Shown here piece after piece: positions 18,701 through 26,304 of a stretch of DNA of 26,304 bases (its first letter is position 1; every line of letters begins with the position of its first letter). The notes beneath the pieces were generated by a model that was not told where the DNA came from, searched no databases, and saw only the letters and a program-made list of their open reading frames with translations. The position numbers and the translations under genes were made by a program. The stretch covers positions 1-26,304 of the forward strand of contig JAYMTF010001104.1 of the NCBI GenBank assembly GCA_036897485.1, in the 5' to 3' direction. This DNA comes from Pelargonium nanum. Taxonomy: Eukaryota > Streptophyta > Magnoliopsida > Geraniales > Geraniaceae.

Positions 18701-21700
18701 ATTCATTGTCCCTGCATTCTAGCCAAAATGGTCTGCTATGTAATTTGTTAGCATGATATATGGTTATACTCTACTAGAAAAAAGTTCAAATGAATGGACA
18801 AAGTACCTTGATCTGGCCCATGTAGTACTATCATGATCATTCATATCATGGACAATAACAAAATGTGTGGCACAAACACTTGTAATAATTTATTTCTTTT
18901 AACACTTTTACTTGCTTTTATTACCAAACTGCATAATCTATCTACAGCCTAAGCATAATAGAGTAATAACTACATTTGGATAGGTTCAACTACCTTCTGC
19001 TGCAGCCTAGTGATGAAATATTTGTTATTATACCGATAAGGCATCAGCAAAGTTTATTTTTCTTCAGATCTAATCATCAGTCTTTAAAAACATTTATCTT
19101 CTAAAACACAATTGGGATAAGCATAGCCGAGTAGCAGGTTATTCAAGCCCAACAAGACCAAGATGGAATTCATAAAGGCCCAATTCATGTTCAAGTTCAG
19201 CTACTCAAGAAGTTTATTGGAGCCCACCTTAATGAGATGTGGCTAATGGTCCAACCTTTAAGTCTTGTATGACAATGTCATGCATCAGAAAGAATTAGGC
19301 ATTCATTCATCTAATATTATACAGTTGCTATGTACCCTGAGCTCAGACTTATCTAGACTTGGTAGCTTTGTTTAGTTCATATTTCATAATATGGTACACC
19401 ATAAGCCTATCGTGAGGATTGAGCGTGACTCGTTTGATACTTGAAAAATCTTGAAATATATGATTTTTTAGATCACGGAAGGACATGAAAGCCAATTTTC
19501 ACGATTAACCACCTGAATTAGAGCGATAGTATTGAATCCTCAATTTTGTCATTGATAATTAGCCATATGAATATTTATACACTTAAATATGATTATTTCA
19601 CTAATTCAAGCAACAAATGGGGGATTAGTCATACCTGCCAATTTGCTTATTGATCCAATTAAGCAAACGATCAGCCGTCCTTGGGTCATCAATTATACGA
19701 ATCTCACTATCTTTTCGAGGTTCCCAACTACCAGCTAAAAATTTAGAAGGAGGGCCCCATAAGAGCATAGGGTAATGAACCACAGAAAACTTATCACAAA
19801 GTTTAGAATTTGCCTGTGCTGCCCAACAAGTGAAAAGAATGACTAATTACCAAGCCTACTTTTTATATCAAAACAAGTAAACTTACAATAATCAGTAAGA
19901 AAAAATAAACTTCATTTTACAAAGAGAAGGTCACCAAGAAAACTGGGAGCGGGGTCCCAATGTCCCATTTAGTATAATGACCATAAGAAAAATTTATAAG
20001 AAAGTTTAGTAATTAATTGTACTGCGAGTCAAGTGAGCAAAAGAAGTAATCACCAAACCATAAAACTAAATTGATCGTAACCAACTAAAATGACTGTAAA
20101 GAAACTTATTTTTAAAATGTTCATCACAGAAATACTATCCCACTTTAGTTTAATATATGCTCCCTTGATGGCACACAAGCCCTAGCAACTAAACCATTGG
20201 CAATTCATCTCTTAAATTCTTAATTACACTCGTCATAAATCCTAGATTTTTCATCAAGACAACAACACTTTCACTCATCCAATAAGTATATGACACTTAC
20301 AATAGCTTCCAAAAGCCATATACTTTTCAATGTTCACATATTTCCACTATTTGGAACAGGTTCACTTTCACTGGAATATAGCCCAAAATTCGATGCTATA
20401 TTGTGGAATTATCACAAGAAGAAATTTGATAGTAAATGGATAATTGCAGACAAAATATGGAGATAATAAAGTCAGTTCCCACAGCCAACTAGAATTTTCT
20501 AAAGAAAGATATGCTCAAATCCGAAGGATGTAGCTTCTAACAAATATGCTAACATTGAAAAAAAAGAGAAAAGGTTGTGACATTTCCTCACCCATCTTTA
20601 ACTTTAAGACATTTGTTTGTCCAGTTTCATAACAAAATCCTGATTGAAGAAGGCTATATTACTAATTTGGGATAGGCAGACACTTGTAAGTTGTAACAAT
20701 TGTGATACTCCAATAATGCTAGTGAACATTCTTGGAGCATCTTAAACCTCAATTTGGGTTGTGAATCTCTACATTTTACACAATTCCATCATGTTGCACT
20801 CCTTTTGAAAAAGAAAATGACTTGAAGGATGTTCAAAGTTTTTCTCTCCACATATTATTCTATACATAGCGCCATTCTCCACAAAAGCCTGTTTTCACTT
20901 AAAATTTGATGACAGCCAATTTTTTAATTACACAGGATTGACTGCTAGATCAACTAACAAAACTAAACATGTCAGCATTGAACATAACTGACATGTTTCA
21001 TAACCATGTTGATTATATTTGCTCAATCCTCACAGTAACATATACATGAAGACCTATCTATTGGATATTCTGCAATACTGTTAAGAGGTTGCAATATAAT
21101 TATGTTGTTGGAAAAAAATGAACAACCGCCATTTACTTTTTTGAAGAACCAATAATCTTATTTATGCTAAAATAAAGAGAAAATAACAAACCAATAGAAG
21201 AATTGAATGACTAAAAGACATAACACATCCATAAAGAAAGAAATTAAAATGATGTGGTGCAAATACCCTCCCAGCACAGTCTACCCTCGTCATCAGTACA
21301 ATCCCAGGATGTACAGCATCAGGTCCGTTAAAAAGCCTTGCAACTTTTTCATATTGAGGCTGTATAATTGAAGGGAGCTCATTAGATAAAATACTCAAAA
21401 GTCAAAAGATGATATCTACTGGGAAATGTTAAAAACAAAATACAACAGTTTACCTTATAATTTCGGCAGGCAGGGCACCTGCAAGATCAACAATTGCACA
21501 GAATGAGAAGAAAAAATGGCATATTTGCATGATATAAAAATTGAGGTATCTAAAATATTTGCAAAATACAAAAAATATTGAGGCTGAATGACATAGAACA
21601 TAGTTAAGGTATCTAAAAATTACAGCATCACACTTCTACTTCCATAATTACCTCAAACTCAAACTTCCCTACAACGATAGTTAAGAAGACGGTGACCCAT

Positions 21701-22504
21701 TTTTCTTTTTAAAACTTTTAGACACTCTTCACACCAAACATCTAGTTTATAAAACTGAAATTTTTGTTGTTTCTTTCACCCTATTTCTTGTTACATACTT
21801 AATACTAATATGCTATGTACTCAATGATTATCACTTTTATCATCTTAGCAGACTACATCTTGATTGTAGCCTTCCCAACTTCATATTAGAGACTAGGGTT
21901 TATACAGGAAAGGGGGTCCTATGAAATATGCCCACTTGAGTATCACATCCAGCAGTAAATTACATTAATAGGCATGTAGGTTTTGAATGTTATCATCTGA
22001 ATCAATATCAATATAACACCAAAGTTTTTGTTAACTAATAGTATCACAACTTCAAATATATATTATATATCCTTTTGATTAATAATTCAAGCCTATCTGA
22101 TGGTCTCAGAATCAAAATCCAATGAACTAAGAGCCAATATAAACACTGTCCAATCAGTCACAAAATTATCCGATTGAGGTTTTAACAAGTAAAGTTTGGC
22201 ACTTTTCAATTGAAAAAGGAACAAGAAGATGCAAATAGCGTGATAGTGCTTTTTGCTCAGTTATGGATCTAGTTAACAAAAGAACTGACCAGTGGGCATA
22301 GAACTCGACGATGGCGTAGGTGGCGGGGGTGTCGTGGAAAACTGAATTGAAATTGGAGGCGTCGATGTCGACCGCATAGTCTTGAACGTTGTCTCTGCTA
22401 CTATATCGAAGGATCGAGCGGGAAGAAGACGAAGCCGAGGCTTGAAGAAGACTGAGTGAAAACAGAGTGAGAAGTATGTAGAGAAGCAGAAGTAGGTGAG
22501 ACAT
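15762..22504 (-). CDS. Quiescin sulfhydryl oxidase (plant QSOX), secretory-pathway disulfide-forming enzyme
   Basis: Eleven minus-strand exons: 22504-22290, 21478-21454, 21359-21267, 19813-19635, 18453-18387, 18304-18236, 18122-18049, 17970-17811, 17312-17272, 16455-16309 and 16230-15762. All splice sites are GT-AG with compatible phases, giving 512 residues, close to known plant QSOX lengths. Residues 1-22 form a hydrophobic signal peptide. The thioredoxin domain (about 45-170) holds the WCPAC site, C73/C76. The Erv/ALR flavin domain (about 290-395) holds W312, H316, the CEEC site C344/C347 and the FAD-contacting HNKVNERL at 376-383. The distal CSSC is C408/C411. A membrane segment lies at about 468-493, followed by a basic tail. 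Known family chemistry: thiols are oxidised by the thioredoxin CxxC, electrons pass to the Erv CxxC and FAD, and O2 becomes H2O2. As in plants generally, the second thioredoxin domain of animal QSOX is absent. Location in ER/Golgi or cell surface is inferred. The gene is convergent with the RING-CH gene. Confidence 0.96.
16814..17130 (-). repeat. Tandem duplication (about 158 bp) in QSOX intron 9
   Basis: Two diverged direct copies lie between exons 9 and 10 of the QSOX gene. Anchors: CCATATAAAAGTC at 16888 against CCATATAAAAATC at 17046, and TAGAATGTTCTA near 16851 against CAGAATGTGCTA near 17009, both offset by 158 bp. Copy 1 is about 16814-16971 and copy 2 about 16972-17130. Copy 1 also contains a CACGTG at 16900-16905 that is lost in copy 2. 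Confidence 0.7.
20965..20998. repeat. Perfect 11-bp inverted repeat in QSOX intron 3
   Basis: AAACATGTCAG at 20965-20975 and CTGACATGTTT at 20988-20998 are exact inverted copies around a 12-base loop. They could form a small stem-loop in the pre-mRNA. A biological role is not indicated. Confidence 0.6.
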
Positions 22505-22944
22505 GGAAAATTGTGATGAAGCCAGCAAAGAGGTTGCTATGGTTTATAGATCAGGGAGGAGACAAGAGTAGAGGGTTTAATTTTGGGTATTGTAGCGTCG
22601 TCTCCGAGCAGAAGCGTTACAGATCTGTATGTAACTCTGGTTCTGTTCTGGTTGGAGAGTGGGTAGTAGTAGGTGGGCCGGGTATGGTGGCTCATATATT
22701 TTCTATGTTCTCTTTTACCTTTTCCCCCTTTCATTTAGCTTCCATAGTATATAGGGTTAACCGGTTCGCGGTAGGTTTTTTTTATTGGTGTACACGTAGA
22801 GCAGGAGGCTGTTGCGGAAAATGAGAAAGTAACATGGAAGGTGGTGGATTGGCCAGAGAGTCATCAGATTGATTTTAGAGTTTGTTGTTAAAAAAATGGC
22901 AAACCCGATAGTTGCGATGGGTCGATCACACAACTATCCACGTG
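22505..22944 (-). promoter_or_regulatory. Presumed promoter and leader of QSOX
   Basis: This covers the bases directly upstream of the QSOX start codon. It contains a TATAAAC near 22545, which seems too close to the ATG, and an AT-rich TATA-like stretch near 22695. A palindromic CCACGTGG at 22938-22945 contains a G-box. No single start site can be fixed. Confidence 0.35.
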
Positions 22945-23035
22945 GTCACCTTAAACTCCAAGTGCAATTCAATTATTCGTTCTCTTCAAGCTGAAGGGGA
23001 GGATTCCAATGCATTTGTTTCGATTATTCAAGATG
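22940..23035 (+). pseudogene. Possible LINE RNase H fragment
   Basis: The plus-strand translation LNSKCNSIIRSLQAEGEDSN followed by AFVSIIQDV resembles the ESDxxxVVxxL...D....LxxIIxDV part of plant LINE RNase H domains. It ends at a stop and has no flanking domain. It is short, so chance or a host exon cannot be excluded. Confidence 0.35.
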
Positions 23036-23589
23036 TTTAATCTTAGCCATTGTGGCTCGGTTTGGTAGTGTCAATTTTATTTTTCAGGTTGGTCTGTGAA
23101 CCGAGTGACCCGCGAATTAATTAGGTTTTTTTTGTCAGACTTGTTTGGGTGGATTGATTTTCAAGCCCCCAGTTTCATATCGTCTTTGTCATAGTTCGAT
23201 TTGAATTAATAAATTATTGATTTTTACATTCAAAAACTGGTTCGTATATGATTTAACGTAGAGCCAGTAATTTGGAACCAGATTATGTAACATCTGAAAT
23301 ATGATTCAAAAGTTAAAGAGATTAAGTCATATAAAATAGATTTGATCAAATTGCAAACAGATGTTTTTTTAGCACACATTATTACATTAAGTAAACACCA
23401 GTGCATTATGCTAGAGTTCAACTTTGATGTGAGGATAAAATCTTAAAAGACTGAATCAACTATAACAAATAGAAGTGAAGAATAAATGACTTAAACCTTG
23501 AATATAGGGCTATGTATAGTGGAGGTTCTTAATTTTAATTGGTTGAGGTATTGTACATTCTTGAATTTGACTAAAAGATGAATAATTGG
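23036..23589. other. Intergenic, nothing recognised
   Basis: AT-rich sequence without a gene or clear repeat. Confidence 0.45.
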
Positions 23590-24205
23590 AGTTTCAATGT
23601 GGGTAGACCTTTGGAACATGATATAAACCTCTGAACGGTCTCGTGTAGCCATAGCTCATGCATTGTTAGACTTGTGTCATTGACCCTATGTTCGGTGGTC
23701 TTTGCTATTCAGGGAGCCTATTCTAAATGGGGTTTCCATCAAGGGGATCCCGTGCGTGTAGACTTTTAGAATATGATATGAGCATCTGAACGCCATAACT
23801 CCTTCGTCGTTGGACTTGTGTCACCATCCAAACATACCAATGGTCTCCACTATCTGAAGAACGCGTCCTAAAAATGGGGTCCTATCAAACGGGTTTCGTG
23901 CAGATAGAGTTGTGAAACCTTATATGAACCTCTAAACAATGTTGTATGGCCATGGCTCATGATTCGTTAGACTCGTGTCACCATCCTAAACGTCTCAGCG
24001 ATCTTTGTTTTATGGGGAGCGCATATTAAAAAGAGGGTCCCCATGTGGATAAACCTTCGAAACATGATATGAATCTCCAAATGATTTCTTGTGGCCATGG
24101 ATCTTGCACTTTAAGACTCGTGTCGTCATCTTTGATATGTCGGTGGTATCCGTTCTCCAAGGAGCACGTCCCAAAAAAGGGGTACTCGTCGGGGGTACGT
24201 GCGGA
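23590..24205 (+). repeat. Tandem repeat, about 150-bp period, four units and a partial fifth
   Basis: The word ATGATATGA.CYTCT(G)AACG or a variant recurs with its start at 23618, 23773, 23919 and 24064, spacings 155, 146 and 145. Each unit also carries GCCATRGCTCATGC.TTRTTAGACTYGTGTCACCATC, a GGTGGTCT-like word and CCTAAAAATGGGGTC. A fifth partial unit (GGGTACTCGTCGGGGGTACGTGCGGATA) begins at about 24179. The units are diverged and non-coding. They could be a minisatellite or an array inside a decayed retrotransposon. Confidence 0.75.
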
Positions 24206-25049
24206 TATACCTTCAAACCTTTAAAATAGCCCAAAACTAGGTGAAATCGGGTTTTGGGAGCATTATGAGTGTATTCAAAGGGGTTCATTTACTTATGTTG
24301 ACTTCATGCGACTATTTAAAGATATAAAAAAATGAGTTCAAGGGCTTTCTAGATGAAGTAGAAATGTTTTGGGGGAAATATAGGAATTAAATACTTAATT
24401 TTGGTATGATCTAGTTCGATTGGCGGTTTTGGGCCTCAAATCGGCTAAATTTGCGGCCTAGTTTGTCGATATAGACCGATTCACTAATTAGGCCAAAATG
24501 AGGAGACGATCATGTGTTCAGCGTATGTGAATGAGATGGTACGCGCCCCTACGTGGTGCAATACAAGGTGTCGATAAGATGGTCGACGCTTGACTTGGAT
24601 CGCATGTGAACAAAGCTACGTGGACCAATTCTGGGTCGAGTCAGACCCCTCAACTTGTAGACCCTCACGAGAGGAATTCTATGCAGACACGCTTAGATGG
24701 AATAGTTGCAACCTCCATGTGTCATCTTGCGATCGGTTGGAGCTCCGTGGGTGCGATCTTGTGTGGACGAGTGGTCATGAGTCTGATCTTTGACTCACTA
24801 GGGCTAGTGTGCGTAATTAAGTGTGGTAGATGATAACTACAACTGGGTGAATTGACAACTTTACATTAGAGGAGGCGTACATGATGACATGGAGAATAAC
24901 ATCGCGATCGACTTGGCATCAAGGCCGCTTTTGGGCGCCACGTGGACCAGTGATACGCTCCCACGTGGCATACCACTTCTTATCATGTTGCACTGATGAC
25001 ATGGCAGATGGGTCGTTTGGCTGGAGAGGAACTCTAGATGCGTGAGATA
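24206..25049. other. Less AT-rich intergenic region, no gene
   Basis: More GC-rich than most of the window, with several CACGTGG and GTGG words. The open frames at 24590-24833 overlap one another on the same strand and have no recognisable motif. The region may be the U3 part of a decayed LTR (see 25050-25230). Confidence 0.4.
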
Positions 25050-25230
25050 GGGCTATATAAATGACGCAATTTTGTATCTTGGGCCTTTCAGGGCCCAATT
25101 GAGGCTCGATTCGATCTCCAATTGACTCGTTCCTTGACATAAAACGATCTACTCGACGACACAATTGTTTTGAGCTCCCTAAAGCATTTTTTGGTTGGTT
25201 TAATCTCCGTTCATAGTAGTATCAAAGGAG
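25050..25230 (+). mobile_element. Possible decayed LTR end with primer-binding site
   Basis: A TATA sequence (GGGCTATATAAATG, around 25050) is followed about 150 bp later by a CA dinucleotide at 25212-25213. Four bases on is TAGTATCAAAGG (25217-25228). This resembles TGGTATCAGAGC, the initiator-Met tRNA primer site found just 3' of many plant LTRs, matching 9 of 12 bases. I could not locate the LTR start or a second LTR, so the call is tentative. Confidence 0.35.
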
Positions 25231-25249
25231 ATGTATCTGATTTTTTACG

Positions 25250-25567
25250 ATGAGACGATCTTTCTTTGAGCAGTCTTCAAAGACACGTGTTGAACTCGAA
25301 TTGGCGAGATTCTTTTTAGTATCAAAGTGGATACTCAATTGTGACTTCAACCAATGGCCAAAGGACAGATTCATTAATGAGTTTTGGTACCCTATTAAAG
25401 AACATGTTCCACGAAAAATTGAACCAATTGTTAAGAGCTTTTATATTTTAACAAGGCATGCAATATACATGTTATATGGAACTAACATGCACATTTACTC
25501 CCATTACTATGTTAGGCTTATCATTGGGTATCTGGGTTTTCCTTGTAAGCTAGTCCTGCCTGCATAA
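25250..25567 (+). other. 105-codon open frame of unknown nature
   Basis: ATG-initiated frame, rich in aromatic and basic residues (segments such as WILNCDFNQWPKDRFINEFW). I do not recognise a domain. It begins about 20 bp after the putative primer-binding site, where a retrotransposon leader or gag would lie, but it does not resemble gag. It may be a chance frame, a transposon relic or an exon of an unrecognised gene. Confidence 0.2.
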
Positions 25568-26040
25568 TTGCCTCTCATATACCAACACTTCCTAAACAAT
25601 TGCAGTTTCACTTTCTCCAACAAGAGCATTGAATAGGTGGGCTATCATATTCACACAACGGTTCTGCAAAATTAAGTTTAAAGTCATAAATTTTTGTATA
25701 TATATACTCAGAGATAATAATTGTACTGTGCCCAGACTAATTAAATGCAAATAAGGCTTATATATGGCGACTGGCGAGGAACAAGACCATAAGCATCTTT
25801 TGAGTTAGTCACCTAAAATATGTCTGAATTGCATTTTTAAGACCCTAAAAATGAAGTGCAATTCAAATAGTGTGCTCAACAACTCAAAAACAAACAAACC
25901 ACAACATATGCAATTATGATCGGTCTCAATTATATTTCTTATATTAATTACCTCCATGTGAACTAATCAGTTGTTAACGTGGACACCAAACCCTTTGTTC
26001 AAATAGTAAGTTGGAGGGCTCCCATCCAAGCTTACTTGTG
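25568..26040. other. Intergenic, nothing recognised
   Basis: AT-rich sequence with no gene or repeat that I can identify. Confidence 0.4.
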
Positions 26041-26110
26041 CAGGGACGCATCGACTCAGGAATTTCAAAATATAGGATCAAATTTTTCATATATAAAAAC
26101 AATGCTCAAA
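26041..26110 (+). mobile_element. Possible hAT-type MITE end
   Basis: CAGGGACGCATCGACTCAGG followed by AATTT resembles the CAGGGACGGATCCAG terminus of the element at 2175. No opposite end or 8-bp duplication was found, so this may be a truncated relative. Confidence 0.3.
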
Positions 26111-26160
26111 TAAAATGTGTTTGTAATAATGTTTAAATATTTTATTTAGTAATCAATATT

Positions 26161-26304
26161 CTTTGGGTTAAATGCTTCAAGACCCCTTGGACTTGTATAG
26201 ATTATGGAGTTGGCCCCCGGTCCAAATTTTTTATTGTTTTCAACCCCAGACTTGCAATATTTTACATTCTCATCCAATTTACCTATTATAATAGGTTAGT
26301 TCAT
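26161..26304. repeat. Possible plant repeat fragment, cut by the window end
   Basis: GGGTTAAATGCTTCAAGACCCCTTGGACTTG and the later CAACCCCAGACTTGCAAT resemble a common type of dispersed plant repeat whose ends carry GGGTTAA and GACCCCTGGACTTG-like words. The other end lies outside the window, so the class is not fixed. Confidence 0.3.

Noticed and set aside
22513..22824. 103-codon plus-strand frame opposite the QSOX first exon
   Set aside because: It lies in the QSOX promoter and leader region antisense to the gene, has no motif and looks like chance.
24010..24288. 92-codon minus-strand frame
   Set aside because: It lies inside the 150-bp tandem repeat, and its repeated codon pattern reflects the repeat units.
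24590..24833. Two overlapping plus-strand frames
   Set aside because: Same DNA in two frames, no motif, and located in likely LTR-derived sequence.
1..26304. CRISPR array, operon or other prokaryotic system
   Set aside because: The repeats have irregular spacing and divergence, and both real genes have multiple spliceosomal introns. The window is plant nuclear DNA.

Overview
This window is nuclear DNA of a flowering plant, most likely a eudicot. The evidence is AT-rich intergenic sequence, GT-AG introns of plant size, a plant-type QSOX protein, a plant RING-CH/DUF3675 protein, and a dense layer of degraded plant transposable elements. Nothing prokaryotic is present. The species cannot be named from what is visible.

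There are two recognisable genes, arranged tail to tail. The first is on the + strand (promoter about 10210-10350, coding 11395-13365). It encodes a 268-residue membrane-anchored RING-CH (C4HC3) zinc-finger protein, probably a ubiquitin E3 ligase. It has seven coding exons, a 717-bp intron in its leader and short upstream ORFs. The second is on the - strand (coding 22504 down to 15762, eleven exons). It encodes a 512-residue quiescin sulfhydryl oxidase with a signal peptide, a thioredoxin domain (CPAC), an Erv/ALR FAD domain (CEEC and CSSC) and a C-terminal membrane segment. I reassembled both from splice sites. Each gives one uninterrupted reading frame with phase-consistent junctions. No shared pathway is implied by their being neighbours.

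The rest is transposon-derived or featureless. 1-2030: a (TC)n tract, a decayed LINE RNase H piece, a cluster of GTCGCAAA motifs and two copies of a roughly 100-bp repeat. 2032-2725: a tRNA-derived SINE with a perfect 15-bp target duplication, split by a 325-bp hAT-type MITE that has its own perfect 8-bp target duplication, followed by an inverted-repeat MITE. 3221-3387: a second, oppositely oriented SINE of the same family. 3781-6925: decayed repeats with 100-105 bp tandem structure. 8930-8983: a probable CACTA-type terminus. 13760-14940: a decayed Ty3/gypsy gag between the two genes. 23590-24190: a roughly 150-bp tandem repeat. 25050-25230: a possible LTR end and primer-binding site. 26041-26304: two further repeat fragments.

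I do not see a previously undescribed biological system. The most informative items are the dated nested SINE/hAT insertion, the SINE pair, the 25-nt redox-motif microexon of QSOX, the upstream ORFs of the RING-CH gene, and two uncharacterised tandem repeats.
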